Under the pieces are notes generated by a model that did not search any database, was not told where the DNA came from, and worked only from the letters and a program-made list of their open reading frames with translations. Positions 55,545 to 64,000 of a stretch of DNA of 64,000 nt are shown here, piece after piece. This DNA comes from Pandoraea faecigallinarum (GTDB taxonomy: Bacteria; Pseudomonadota; Gammaproteobacteria; Burkholderiales; Burkholderiaceae), in NCBI RefSeq assembly GCF_001029105.3, contig NZ_CP011807.3, positions 186,001 through 250,000 on the forward strand, read 5' to 3'. Within the stretch, counting starts at the first letter, position 1. The number at the start of each line of letters is the position of its first letter. Made by a program: the position numbers and the translations under genes.

Positions 55545-56420
55545 TCAACCCAGCGTCAGACCGGCGACCCCCAGCGCGATCAGCACGGCACCGCCCACCC
55601 GGCGGTGTATCTCGCCTTCTCCGAGCACGCGCACGCCCAGCAGCGCGGCGACCATCATCGACATCTCGCGTGCCGGGGCAACGTGCGACACCGGTGCGTA
55701 TCTGAGCGCTGTCAGGATCAGGAAGTAGGAGATCGGCGAGATCGTCGAAATCAACGAGATCTTGCGCCAGTTGGCCTGCCACAGCACCTTGATGCGGGCC
55801 GGCCGTGAGAAGGCGGCAGGCGCCGAGAGTACGACCCGAAGCACATTCTCCAGGTAGTAATACACGAGCGGCGCGAGCATGAGTGTGCGAATGGCATAGG
55901 CATCCGCGAGCGTATATGCCGCGATGAACCCGCCGGTGAGTACGCCCCAGCCGGCCCCCGCGTGCATGCTGCCGCGCCGAAACAGACGTTCGCCGCCCGC
56001 AATCACCAGTACACCGCCGACGACCAGGCCGATGCCGGCGATCGCCAGCCAGCCGGGCCGCTCGCCGAGCAGCACGATCGCACCCAGCGACGACAGCAAC
56101 GGACCGGTACCGCGCGCGAGCGGATAGACGACCGACAGGTCGCCCACGCGGTAGCCTCGCTGCAAGACCAGCGTGTAGCCGTAATGCAGCAGGGCACTGA
56201 CGGCGATCACGGCCCAGCCGGGCAGAGACGGCCAGGCGGCCCGCGTGCCGGTCAGAACGTACAGGGCGAGCGGCGTGTAAACAACGACCGTGACCAGCGC
56301 GTAAAGGAAGACGAGCTGCGGGCCGCCGCCTTCTCGCGTGTCGATCCGTTTGGCAACGAAGTTCCAGGTGGCGTGCAGGAAAGCGGCGGTGACGACAAGG
56401 GCGAGGGCGGTGAGCGACAT
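55545..56420 (-). CDS. EamA-family (DMT) membrane transporter
   Basis: A 291-residue protein with about ten membrane helices arranged as two EamA repeats; each repeat ends in a G-rich helix (IAGIGLVVGGVLVIAGGE; RVGGAVLIALGVAGLTLG). It begins LTALALVVTAAFLHATWNFV. The substrate is unknown; such transporters often export metabolites or amino acids. Transcribed away from zur across a shared 196-base gap. Confidence 0.9.
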   Translation of the reverse strand: MSLTALALVVTAAFLHATWNFVAKRIDTREGGGPQLVFLYALVTVVVYTPLALYVLTGTRAAWPSLPGWAVIAVSALLHYGYTLVLQRGYRVGDLSVVYPLARGTGPLLSSLGAIVLLGERPGWLAIAGIGLVVGGVLVIAGGERLFRRGSMHAGAGWGVLTGGFIAAYTLADAYAIRTLMLAPLVYYYLENVLRVVLSAPAAFSRPARIKVLWQANWRKISLISTISPISYFLILTALRYAPVSHVAPAREMSMMVAALLGVRVLGEGEIHRRVGGAVLIALGVAGLTLG

Positions 56421-56571
56421 GACGAAGGGTTTTTTGTGTCAATTGTATGACGCATTGCCCGTGGCTTGCGGCCGCCTGGCAGGCAAATTCGCACAAATTC
56501 GCACAAATGAACCCGAATGGCTTGCTAACATCCCCGGTCGTACGCCAAAACCATGTCTTTATCCTCACTTT

Positions 56572-56586
56572 TGCAACTCGGTTGCA
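56572..56586. promoter_or_regulatory. Candidate Zur operator upstream of zur
   Basis: An inverted repeat TGCAAC-TCG-GTTGCA, 31 bases before the zur start. The same repeat, with one base changed in the spacer, lies before the small gene and TonB receptor at 59256. The shared motif beside a zur-like gene and a zinc receptor suggests an autoregulated Zur box; binding is inferred. Confidence 0.7.
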
Positions 56587-56616
56587 GGGCTTGCGGGGCT
56601 GTGCTTAAATCGATTC

Positions 56617-57111
56617 ATGAGCCTTACTCAACTACAACCCTATCTGGAAGCTGCCCGCGCGAGCTTGCAGGAGCAATCGGGCCGTGTGACGTCGGGGCGT
56701 GTACGTGTGCTGGCACTGCTGCTCAAAGCCGGCCGGCCGCTCACTCATCAGGAAGTGCTGGCCGATCTGGCTACCGACGCCGATCCGCTCGACCGCGTGA
56801 CGGCGTATCGCGTTCTCGACTGGCTGGTCGCGCAAGGCTGGGCGATCAAGCAGGCCGGCGACGACCGCATTTTCCGCTTCGTCATGGCCGAGCACGTCGA
56901 CCCCGAACGCGCCAACGCGCCGCGTCCGCACACGCAGCATGGTCATTTCCGCTGCGTACGCTGCCACCGAACCTTCTGTCTTGACGATTGGCCGCAGCAT
57001 CCCCAATTGAGTGAGCGCGAACTCAAGCGCCTGCCCAAGGGCTTCGTCGGCGAACAGGTCGAGCTTCTGATTCACGGCACCTGCGCCCAGTGCGCCGGTG
57101 CGACCAACTGA
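56617..57111 (+). CDS. zur: Fur-family zinc uptake regulator (Zur)
   Basis: A 164-residue Fur-family repressor. The winged helix covers residues ~1-85 (RVTSGRVRVLALLLKAGRPL, DRVTAYRVLDWLV). The C-terminal dimer/metal domain has HxxHxHFRCVRC (H105, H108, H110, C113, C116) and a second pair C156/C159 (GTCAQC) for a structural zinc. Zur rather than Fur is favoured by the adjacent CobW zinc GTPase and the ZnuD-like receptor under a matching operator. It lies 41 bases before the GTPase gene. Confidence 0.88.
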   Translation: MSLTQLQPYLEAARASLQEQSGRVTSGRVRVLALLLKAGRPLTHQEVLADLATDADPLDRVTAYRVLDWLVAQGWAIKQAGDDRIFRFVMAEHVDPERANAPRPHTQHGHFRCVRCHRTFCLDDWPQHPQLSERELKRLPKGFVGEQVELLIHGTCAQCAGATN

Positions 57112-57152
57112 CGCGACACCCTCGCGCAGTTCCACCACAGGACATTGCATCC

Positions 57153-58235
57153 ATGACTCCCGTCACCATCCTGACCGGCTTTCTCGGCAGCGGTAAGACC
57201 ACGCTGCTCAAGCGCATCCTGACCGAATCGCACGGCATGAAGATTGCCGTCATCGAAAATGAATTCGGCGAAGAGAACATCGACAACGACATCCTCGTGC
57301 AGGACAACGCCGAGCAGATCGTCCAGATGAGCAACGGCTGCATCTGCTGCACGATACGCGGCGATCTGGTGCAGGCGCTCTCCGATCTGAACACGCAGCG
57401 CGACGAAGGCAAGATTCAGTTCGACCGGGTGGTCATCGAGACGACCGGCCTGGCGAATCCGGGTCCGGTGGCGCAAACGTTCTTCATCGACGATGAAGTC
57501 GCCGACACTTACCGGCTGGACGCCATCATCACGCTGGTCGACGCCAAGCACGGCCAGCAACAACTCGATCAGCACGAGGTGGTGCAGCGTCAGGTCGGTT
57601 TCGCCGACCGTCTTTTCATCACCAAGGCCGATCTCGTCACGCCGCACGCGCTGGACGATCTGAAGCACCGCCTCGCGCACATGAATCCGCGCGCGCCCCA
57701 GCTGGTGGTCGACTTCGGTCGGGCGGACCTGAAGCAGATCTTCGACATTCACGGCTTCAACCTGAACGACAAGCTCGACATCGATCCGGACTTCCTCGCC
57801 GCCGACGAGCATTCGCACGGCCACGGTCATGACCACGGCCACGATCATTCGCATTGCGATCACGACCATGGCAAGTGCGATCACGAAGGTCACGGCCACG
57901 GGCATCACCATCACCATCACCATCACGCCCACCACGACGACGCCATCAAGTCGTTCGTCTTCCGCAGCGACAAGGCGTTCGATCCGGCCAGGCTGGAGGA
58001 TTTCCTCGGGAGCATCCTACAGGTGTACGGCGAACGCTTATTGCGTTATAAAGGCGTATTAAACATGCGCGGCATCGACCGCCGGGTCGTGTTCCAGGGC
58101 GTTCACCAGATGATGGGGAGCGATGTGGGCGCGAAGTGGCAACCCGGGGAGACACCGAACACCAAGATGGTGTTCATTGGCGCGGAACTACCGAAAGACA
58201 TCATCCTGCAAGGGCTGGAACGCTGTCTGGTCTGA
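57153..58235 (+). CDS. CobW/COG0523 family zinc-handling GTPase (ZigA-like)
   Basis: A 360-residue P-loop GTPase and putative zinc metallochaperone. Walker A is GFLGSGKTT (9-17), the metal motif CxCC is C63-I-C65-C66 in NGCICCTI, and VVIETTGLANPGPV is the switch/Walker B region. A His/Asp-rich insert spans about 220-263, with a run of eight His, ideal for binding zinc. The C-terminal domain (SFVFRSDKAFDPARL, LLRYKGVLNMRG) is the CobW_C fold. ATG 57153 gives the canonical start. Probably co-transcribed with zur. Confidence 0.95.
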   Translation: MTPVTILTGFLGSGKTTLLKRILTESHGMKIAVIENEFGEENIDNDILVQDNAEQIVQMSNGCICCTIRGDLVQALSDLNTQRDEGKIQFDRVVIETTGLANPGPVAQTFFIDDEVADTYRLDAIITLVDAKHGQQQLDQHEVVQRQVGFADRLFITKADLVTPHALDDLKHRLAHMNPRAPQLVVDFGRADLKQIFDIHGFNLNDKLDIDPDFLAADEHSHGHGHDHGHDHSHCDHDHGKCDHEGHGHGHHHHHHHHAHHDDAIKSFVFRSDKAFDPARLEDFLGSILQVYGERLLRYKGVLNMRGIDRRVVFQGVHQMMGSDVGAKWQPGETPNTKMVFIGAELPKDIILQGLERCLV

Positions 58236-58370
58236 GCGGAATTGCCGAATCCGGTGACGGGGGAAGCCCTTAATCGGGACTGTCGAACGATTCGGTTACA
58301 ATACCTGCCCACTGGGGCTGCCGCCAGCGAATCGACGCGGCGCTCCGGGGGGTAGGCAGGGAGCACTGTC

Positions 58371-59045
58371 ATGGCCACCGCCTCTCGCAAGACTGCCACC
58401 GCACGCCCCACGCGCCGGTCCGAACCGGTGCAGGAAGCGGGCGCCAAGCGTGCTCCAGCGGGCAAATCGAAGACGGGCGACGAGGCCGCCGCCAAGAAGG
58501 GGCCGCCCAAATCGTCCGGCAGGAAAGTAACCCAAGAAGCCGCCCGCGGCATTGCCGGTAAGCAAGACGTGCCACCCGCTACAGGGGCATCGCCGGATCA
58601 TCCGAAAGAGACGCCACAGAAACCCATGAGCAAGCAACGACTTTTGACCGAAGCCGAAATTCTGAAGATGTCCGACAAGGACTATATGAATCAGGCTCAA
58701 CTCGACTTCTTCAAGAATCGTCTCGAAGAGCTGCAAGCCGAAATTCTGCGTAACGCCGGCCAGACGACCGAAAATCTGCGGGAAACCATCCTCGTTCCGG
58801 ACCCGGCCGACCGCGCCACGATCGAAGAGGAGCACGCACTGGAGTTGCGCACCCGCGATCGCGAACGCAAGCTGCTCAAGAAGGTGCAGCAGTCGCTCGC
58901 CCGCATCGAGTCTGGCGAGTACGGCTGGTGCGAGGAAACCGGTGAGCCGATCGGCGTGCCGCGTCTTCTTGCCCGCCCGACGGCAACGCTCTCCCTGGAA
59001 GCGCAGGAGCGCCGCGAGTTGCGCCAGAAGCTGTTCGGCGACTGA
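58371..59045 (+). CDS. dksA: RNA polymerase-binding factor DksA (single-cysteine form)
   Basis: A 224-residue DksA that works with ppGpp at RNA polymerase. The coiled-coil tip is intact (DPADRATIEEEHALELRTRDR, with both acidic residues). The zinc-finger region keeps only one of the four cysteines (C187; the others are T190, S208 and A211), as in the reduced-cysteine DksA forms. Residues 1-85 are a Lys/Ala/Pro-rich extension not found in E. coli DksA (151). An internal ATG at 58626 (MSKQRLLTEAEILKMS) would give the normal length and could be the true start. Confidence 0.95.
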   Translation: MATASRKTATARPTRRSEPVQEAGAKRAPAGKSKTGDEAAAKKGPPKSSGRKVTQEAARGIAGKQDVPPATGASPDHPKETPQKPMSKQRLLTEAEILKMSDKDYMNQAQLDFFKNRLEELQAEILRNAGQTTENLRETILVPDPADRATIEEEHALELRTRDRERKLLKKVQQSLARIESGEYGWCEETGEPIGVPRLLARPTATLSLEAQERRELRQKLFGD

Positions 59046-59115
59046 TCGCACACATCGGCGCATGAGCCGACCCGTTCCCGCGCTGTGGCGGTGGACGGGA
59101 ACCTCGCCGCAAAGC

Positions 59116-59143
59116 AGGCATGTCTTCACGACATGCCTTTTTT
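59116..59143 (+). terminator. Rho-independent terminator after dksA
   Basis: A perfect 9-bp stem AGGCATGTC/GACATGCCT with a five-base loop and six T residues, 70 bases after the dksA stop. Confidence 0.95.
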
Positions 59144-59255
59144 GTTGCTTTCTTGACGCCAACCGGCCGGCCAGGCGTCTGCGCCGTGGCGTTGCATCGC
59201 GGACTGTCGTCTGCGCACAACGGCACGCCGGACTCGCTACCGGCACCGCTTTTAT

Positions 59256-59286
59256 GGCAGAATTGCAACTCAGTTGCAATTCTGCC
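59256..59286. promoter_or_regulatory. Perfect 31-bp palindrome, candidate Zur operator
   Basis: Two 15-base arms (GGCAGAATTGCAACT and its exact complement) surround a single C. The core TGCAAC-TCA-GTTGCA (59264-59278) matches the site before zur. It ends five bases before the ATG at 59292, so a bound repressor would block the start of the transcript. Confidence 0.85.
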
Positions 59287-59291
59287 TTTCC

Positions 59292-59777
59292 ATGCCTTCC
59301 ATCGATTCCGCCTCTTGCTTACGGCGTGCGCGTTTGCGTACGTCGCTCGGGCGTGGGCGCAGCGCCTGGATCGTCTGGCTGATCGCTGCATGGCTTTGCG
59401 TGCAGATGTGGGGATTGCAGCACGAGATCGTGCACGCCCGCGAGTTGTCCGGCGCATGGCATATCGGCGCACCGCACGGCACGCACCGCGGCGCGAAGGC
59501 CGCGAACGTTCCCGACGATGTCGTCAAGGACGCCGCCGACGACCCCGGCAACGCCGCTGCAAAGCCGGTACGGGCGTTGCAGGCGGGCTTCGGCACGCAA
59601 CATCACCACTGCCATCTCTTCGAAGGCGCGACGCTTGCCGCCGGGATGGCCGTGGCCATGCTTCAGTGGGCGGGGGATGCCGACAAGGCCGACGCGCCGT
59701 TGCGCGTCGACGGGCGCAGTCATGCGAGCGCCGTGCTCCTGCCGTTCGACTCCCGCGCCCCGCCGGTTGCGGTCTGA
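59292..59777 (+). CDS. Uncharacterised exported protein of the zinc receptor operon
   Basis: A 161-residue protein with one N-terminal hydrophobic segment (AWIVWLIAAWLCVQMWGL), a signal or anchor. A hydrophilic part follows with scattered His, including QHHHCHLFEG near residue 105, a plausible metal site. The start at ATG 59292 lies directly after the palindrome; a TTG at 59274 would lie inside it. Small membrane or periplasmic proteins with His clusters often accompany ZnuD-type receptors, so a role in zinc uptake is inferred. Family not recognised. Confidence 0.7.
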   Translation: MPSIDSASCLRRARLRTSLGRGRSAWIVWLIAAWLCVQMWGLQHEIVHARELSGAWHIGAPHGTHRGAKAANVPDDVVKDAADDPGNAAAKPVRALQAGFGTQHHHCHLFEGATLAAGMAVAMLQWAGDADKADAPLRVDGRSHASAVLLPFDSRAPPVAV

Positions 59778-59959
59778 ACCTTCGACGTCTCCGACGTTTT
59801 CAACGAATCTCCGCCTGCATCCGCGCTGACGCGCGCAGCCTTCCGGTCTGCGGCGCGAGCCGGTTGCTGCGCGCGCTCGTGCCGATTTTCGGGAGTCCCG
59901 CGGCACCGTACGACGCGCCAGGCGCTCGCTGACTCAGACCGATCAGAAACAAGACCGAT

Positions 59960-62140
59960 ATGGCAACTTCTTCTTCCAGTGCCGCGCGCCGACGTGCGGC
60001 GCGTGCGCTCGCCCTCGATTCCGTGCTACCCGATTCCGCGATGACCCGCCGTGGCGCGCGGCCCATGCCCGCTCCGTTGCCGTTGGCCGCAGCGCTTACA
60101 TTCGGCGCTTTCGCGGTAACCACCCTCTCGGCGCATGCGGCCGAGGTTTCGCCGGCGCCGGGCGCTGCGTCGGCCGTCGCTCCGGCTGCGGTGCCCGAAG
60201 CGGCGTTGCCCGCCACGTTCGTGACCGGCAACCCGCTCGGACGCGCTGCCGCGGAACTTGCCGCCCCCATCACCGAACTGGACGGCAAGGCCCTGGCGCT
60301 GCGCCGTGCCACCACGCTGGGCGAAACGCTCGATGGCCTGCCGGGCGTGTCGGCCACATCGTATGGTCCGAACGTCAGCCGTCCGATCATTCGCGGCCTC
60401 GACGGCGACCGCATCCGCGTATTGCAAAACGGCACGGCGTCGCTCGATGCCTCGTCGCTCTCCTACGACCACGCCGTGGCGCAAGACCCGCTGAGCATCG
60501 AGCGGGTCGAAATCGTGCGCGGCCCGGCGGCGCTGCTCTACGGCGGCAATGCCGTGGGCGGCGTGGTCAACACCATCGACAACCGCATTCCGCGCGAGGC
60601 GCTCAACGGTATCTCCGGTGCCACGGACTTCAGCTACGGCGGCGCGAACCGCGAGCGCGCCGGGGCGGCGCAGCTCGAATTCGGCAACGGCCAGTTCGCG
60701 TTCCATGTGGACGGTTTCGCACGCAAGAGCGCCGATCTGCGCATTCCCGGCTTCGCCCGCTCGGCACAGCAGCGCGCCCGCGACGATGAAGATGTGGCGC
60801 AGCCGTCGGGCAAGTTGCCCAACAGCGACGGACAGACGAGCGGCGCGGCAGCCGGCGCATCGTGGACGTGGGCCGACGGCTACGCCGGCCTCTCGTATTC
60901 CGGTTACGACAGTGATTACGGGACTGTCGCTGAAGAAAACACGCGCATTCGTCTGCGCCAGCAGCGTCTCGCGCTGGCCAGCGAGGTGCGCAACCTCAGC
61001 GGCCCGTTCACGGCGTTCAAGTTCGACTTCGGCTACACCGATTACGAACACAAGGAAGTCGAGAACGGCGAGACGGGCACGACCTTCAAGAACCACGGTT
61101 ACGAAGGTCGCATCGAAGCGCGCCACGCGAAGATCGGACCGCTCGAAGGCGCGGTGGGCGTGCAGTTCTCGCAGAACACGTTCTCGGCGCTCGGCGAGGA
61201 AGCGTTCGTGCCGAAGAGCGACACGACCAACGTGGCGCTCTTCGCGCTCGAAGAATGGGCCGTCAATCAGGCGGTCAAGCTCTCGTTCGGTGCACGCATC
61301 GAGCACTCCAGCGTGAAGCCCAGCGCCGGGGGCAACGATCGCTTCGACAATCTGCCGTCACGTAACTTCACGCCGGGCAGTGTGTCCGCGGGCGCGGTGT
61401 TCGCGCTGACACCGGCATGGTCGGTGGCGCTGAACACGGCGTACACCGAACGCGCGCCGACCTTTTACGAGCTGTACGCGAACGGGCCGCATCTGGCGAC
61501 CGGGGTGTTCGAGATCGGGGACCCGCAGGCAAAGCTCGAAAAGGCGTTCTCGACGGACCTCTCGCTGCGTTACGAAAACGGCCCGAACAAGGGCAGCGTG
61601 GGTGTGTTCTACAGCCGCTTTACCAACTTCATCGCGTTGAACAACACCGGACTGACAGTCGACGGCGCAGAGAACCCGCTACCCGTCTATCAGTACGCCG
61701 GAGTGCCCGCCGACCTCTACGGTTTCGAAGCCGAAGGCCGGGCACGCGTATGGCAAGGCTACGGCAATCTCGACGTCGAACTGCGTGGCGACTACACCAT
61801 CGGCCGCAATCGCGACACCGGCGAGCCGCTGCCGCGTATCGCACCGTTGCGTCTGACGGCGGCGCTGGTCTACGGCCTGGGGCGCTGGGGGGGCCGTCTG
61901 GAAGTGGTCCACGCGAGCAACCAGGGACGTGTGCCCGCAAACGATCTGACCACGAGCGGCTACACCACGCTGGGCGCAGCGCTCACGTACCAGTTCAAGG
62001 CGGGCGGCGCACAGTGGCTGGCGTATCTGAAAGGCGAGAACCTGACCAATCAGGAAGTGCGCCTGGCCAGTTCGGTGCTGCGCGACATTGCACCGCAGGG
62101 CGGCCGTGCGGTGCGCGTAGGCTTGCGCACAACGTTCTAA
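59960..62140 (+). CDS. znuD: TonB-dependent outer-membrane zinc receptor (ZnuD-like)
   Basis: A 726-residue receptor. A signal sequence (LPLAAALTFGAFAVTTLSAHA) sits behind an unusually long basic N-terminus; ATG 60044 or 60065 would give a normal leader. The plug at ~85-205 has TLGETLDGLPGVSATSYGPN, RPIIRGLDGDRIRVLQNG and IERVEIVRGPAALLYGGNAVGGVVN, followed by a beta barrel ending in Phe (VGLRTTF). The plug pattern and overall form fit the ZnuD group. Placement under a Zur-type palindrome supports zinc as the substrate. It lies 182 bases after the small His-containing gene. Confidence 0.9.
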   Translation: MATSSSSAARRRAARALALDSVLPDSAMTRRGARPMPAPLPLAAALTFGAFAVTTLSAHAAEVSPAPGAASAVAPAAVPEAALPATFVTGNPLGRAAAELAAPITELDGKALALRRATTLGETLDGLPGVSATSYGPNVSRPIIRGLDGDRIRVLQNGTASLDASSLSYDHAVAQDPLSIERVEIVRGPAALLYGGNAVGGVVNTIDNRIPREALNGISGATDFSYGGANRERAGAAQLEFGNGQFAFHVDGFARKSADLRIPGFARSAQQRARDDEDVAQPSGKLPNSDGQTSGAAAGASWTWADGYAGLSYSGYDSDYGTVAEENTRIRLRQQRLALASEVRNLSGPFTAFKFDFGYTDYEHKEVENGETGTTFKNHGYEGRIEARHAKIGPLEGAVGVQFSQNTFSALGEEAFVPKSDTTNVALFALEEWAVNQAVKLSFGARIEHSSVKPSAGGNDRFDNLPSRNFTPGSVSAGAVFALTPAWSVALNTAYTERAPTFYELYANGPHLATGVFEIGDPQAKLEKAFSTDLSLRYENGPNKGSVGVFYSRFTNFIALNNTGLTVDGAENPLPVYQYAGVPADLYGFEAEGRARVWQGYGNLDVELRGDYTIGRNRDTGEPLPRIAPLRLTAALVYGLGRWGGRLEVVHASNQGRVPANDLTTSGYTTLGAALTYQFKAGGAQWLAYLKGENLTNQEVRLASSVLRDIAPQGGRAVRVGLRTTF

Positions 62141-62295
62141 GCGGAATCTCACCGCAAAAACGAAGGAATTTCCGAGAAATTCGTTCGTGTGCGCCAAATC
62201 GCGCGGTGCAACGCCGCGCGAATGTCACGATCCATGCCGCTTTCGGTGGCATCGGCTGGGGTCGACGGCTCGTCTCGCATGATGCCGTCGACGCC

Positions 62296-62320
62296 TCTTG
62301 ATATTCTTTCGATTGCCCTA
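62296..62320 (+). promoter_or_regulatory. Heat-shock (sigma-32 type) promoter of hslVU
   Basis: CTTGAT (62296-62301), a 13-base spacer and CCCTAAACTA (from 62315) match the heat-shock pattern CTTGAA - 13/15 - CCCCATNTA well. It lies about 115 bases before hslV, a known heat-shock operon in other proteobacteria. Confidence 0.75.
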
Positions 62321-62435
62321 AACTACAGTCACGTCTCGCCCGGCAGGGCGCGTCGTCACCGTCGTCGGACGTGATGTGCGCGGCCTTCGGGCCAATCGTT
62401 ACGGGGCGCAGGTCGCCCCCCGAAAAGGAACAGGC

Positions 62436-62987
62436 ATGGAGCAATATCACGGCACCACCATCGTCTCCGTTCGGCGCGGCGATCAGGTCGCGCTGGGCGG
62501 TGACGGACAGGTCACGCTCGGCAACATCGTGATGAAGGGAACGGCGCGCAAGGTCCGCACCATTTATGACGGCAAGGTCATGGTCGGGTTTGCGGGTGCT
62601 ACGGCAGACGCCTTCTCGCTGCTCGATCGCTTCGAGGCGAAGCTTCAGAAGCATCAGGGGCATCTCACGCGCTCGGCCGTCGAACTCGCCAAGGATTGGC
62701 GCACGGATCGCATGTTGCGTCGTCTGGAAGCGATGATGATCGTCGCCGACGCCGAGACCACGCTGGTTATTACCGGTAACGGCGACGTGCTCGATCCGGA
62801 GGGCGGCGTGGCGGCCATCGGCTCGGGCGGATCGTACGCACAGGCGGCGGCGCGCGCGCTGGTCGAGAACACCGACCTCACGCCGGCCGAGATCGTCAAG
62901 AAGGCACTGACGATCGCGGGCGAAATGTGCATCTACACGAACGACAATCACATCATCGAATCGCTGCCGCCGAAGGCAGCGAAGTAA
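62436..62987 (+). CDS. hslV: ATP-dependent protease peptidase subunit HslV
   Basis: A 183-residue proteasome-like threonine protease that forms a double hexamer capped by Hsl[15 protein letters not shown] at the start gives T7 as the catalytic N-terminal Thr after removal of six residues. [37 protein letters not shown] and [16 protein letters not shown] are hallmark stretches. ATG 62436 has AAAGGAA upstream; an in-frame ATG at 62376 would bury the catalytic Thr. Followed by hslU after 138 bases. Confidence 0.98.
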   Translation: MEQYHGTTIVSVRRGDQVALGGDGQVTLGNIVMKGTARKVRTIYDGKVMVGFAGATADAFSLLDRFEAKLQKHQGHLTRSAVELAKDWRTDRMLRRLEAMMIVADAETTLVITGNGDVLDPEGGVAAIGSGGSYAQAAARALVENTDLTPAEIVKKALTIAGEMCIYTNDNHIIESLPPKAAK

Positions 62988-63001
62988 CGTCGGACGACGC
63001 G

Positions 63002-63032
63002 CGCGCCGCAGCAGGTGGACTCCTGCGGCGCG
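63002..63032. repeat. Intergenic hairpin between hslV and hslU
   Basis: A perfect 10-bp inverted repeat (CGCGCCGCAG with CTGCGGCGCG) and an 11-base loop, with no T tract. It could stabilise the hslV transcript or attenuate read-through into hslU. Confidence 0.55.
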
Positions 63033-63125
63033 ACTTGCCGGCCGGTGGCAGATCGACGGACGACCGGACGATTGCCGCCTGGCCGGGCGTCACCTGCTTT
63101 GCGAACCCCTAATCTGGCGAACGTC

Positions 63126-64000
63126 ATGACCCATATGACCCCCTCCGAGATCGTTTCCGAACTCGACAAACACATCATCGGCCAGCACAAGGCCAAGAAG
63201 GCTGTCGCGGTGGCGTTGCGCAACCGCTGGCGCCGTCAGCAGGTGGCCGAGCCCCTGCGTCAGGAAATCACGCCGAAGAACATTCTGATGATCGGCCCGA
63301 CCGGTGTCGGCAAGACCGAAATCGCGCGCCGTCTGGCCAAACTGGCCGACGCGCCGTTCATCAAGGTCGAGGCGACCAAGTTCACGGAAGTCGGCTATGT
63401 GGGCCGCGACGTGGACAGCATCGTGCGCGATCTCGCGGAAATCGCGATCAAGCAAACGCGCGAAGCCGAAATGAAGAAAGTGCGCACCAAGGCCGAGGAC
63501 CGCGCCGAGGATCGCATTCTCGATCTGCTGCTGCCGACCGGGCGCGAATCGTCGCGCGACATCCGTTTCGGTTCGGCCGCGCACGAAGCGGAGCCCAGCA
63601 GCGAAGACAACGCAACGCGTCAGACCTTCCGCAAGCGTCTGCGCGAAGGTGCGCTCGACGACAAGGAAATCGAACTCGAAGTCGAGATCCCGGCACAGGG
63701 CATGGAAATCATGGGTCCGCCGGGAATGGAAGAGATGACCGAGCAGATCAAGGGCATGTTCGCGAATCTGGGCAACCAGAAAAAGAAGCGACAGAAGCTC
63801 AAGATCAAGGATGCGCTCAAGATTCTCACGGACGAAGAAGCGTCGAAGATGCTCAACGACGAAGAAGTCAAGCAACTGGCCTTGCGTAACGTCGAGCAGA
63901 ACGGCATTGTGTTCCTGGACGAAATCGACAAGATCGCCACGCGCAGCGAAGTGGGCGGCGGCGACGTGTCACGACAGGGCGTGCAGCGCGATCTGCTGCC
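63126..64000 (+). CDS. hslU: ATP-dependent protease ATPase subunit HslU (N-terminal part)
   Basis: The first ~291 residues of the AAA+ unfoldase that feeds HslV; the gene runs off the window. It begins [20 protein letters not shown] (a first ATG three codons earlier is also possible). Walker [10 protein letters not shown] starts near residue 57, and the pore region [16 protein letters not shown] follows. The helical I-domain spans about 110-250, and Walker [12 protein letters not shown] comes just before the end. Same operon as hslV. Confidence 0.97.
   Translation, partial: MTHMTPSEIVSELDKHIIGQHKAKKAVAVALRNRWRRQQVAEPLRQEITPKNILMIGPTGVGKTEIARRLAKLADAPFIKVEATKFTEVGYVGRDVDSIVRDLAEIAIKQTREAEMKKVRTKAEDRAEDRILDLLLPTGRESSRDIRFGSAAHEAEPSSEDNATRQTFRKRLREGALDDKEIELEVEIPAQGMEIMGPPGMEEMTEQIKGMFANLGNQKKKRQKLKIKDALKILTDEEASKMLNDEEVKQLALRNVEQNGIVFLDEIDKIATRSEVGGGDVSRQGVQRDLL

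Noticed and set aside
57810..57950. CAC/CAT-rich repeat as a CRISPR-like or satellite element
   Set aside because: It is the in-frame His-rich metal-binding insert of the CobW GTPase.

Overview
The window is high-GC DNA, mostly coding, from a Burkholderiaceae-type betaproteobacterium. The core gene order (rodA-mrdA-mreDCB | gatCAB, metK | lpxL-dapF-DUF484-xerC, dksA, hslVU) and the betaproteobacterial DksA form fit that family. Pandoraea is my best guess at genus, from recall of the general style and not from any search.

Layout. (1) 1-8234: the distal end of an Inv/Spa (SPI-1 / Bsa)-class type III secretion operon: sctS end, sctT, sctU, an unknown gene with an apparent frameshift, the translocator chaperone sicA, translocators sctE and sctB, tip protein sctA, and an unknown 177-aa gene, closed by a strong terminator. 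(2) 8242-9900 (minus): a clear HilA orthologue, the expected master activator. (3) 10241-13432: two small overlapping chaperone-like genes and a 791-aa putative effector. (4) 13607-18020 (minus): an effector/chaperone cassette. It holds a proline-rich protein with an SH3-ligand motif, two adjacent YopH-family tyrosine-phosphatase-like proteins that have both lost the catalytic Cys/Arg loop, a CesT-type chaperone and a 188-aa unknown. This cassette is the most novel part of the window.

(5) 18304-24550 (minus): the rod-shape operon mreB-mreC-mreD-mrdA-rodA with its terminator. (6) 25099-29372: gatC-gatA-(lipoprotein)-gatB with terminators. (7) ppk2, then an RND adaptor/pump pair. (8) 35094-43670: a compact type IVb pilus locus (pilin, TcpQ-like protein, lipoprotein secretin, PilO, PilP, ATPase PilQ, PilR, prepilin peptidase) of the R64/TCP/Bfp class. 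(9) 43678-48988: GMC oxidoreductase, divergent from an AidB-like acyl-CoA dehydrogenase and a coniferyl-aldehyde-type dehydrogenase. (10) 49127-55515: metK, divergent from lpxL-dapF-DUF484-xerC, then rlmI. (11) 55545-62140: an EamA transporter, then a zinc module (zur, a CobW-type zinc GTPase, dksA, a small His-containing protein and a ZnuD-like TonB receptor). Near-identical palindromes precede zur and the receptor pair. (12) hslV and the start of hslU behind a heat-shock-type promoter.

How it works together: HilA would switch on the SPI-1-like injectisome and its effectors. The mre/mrd operon, the Gat amidotransferase, lipid A and DAP synthesis are housekeeping. The zinc module looks like one Zur regulon. 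No rRNA, tRNA, IS element, phage gene or CRISPR array was recognised. All family assignments were made by eye from the sequence and recalled family features; no database was searched.
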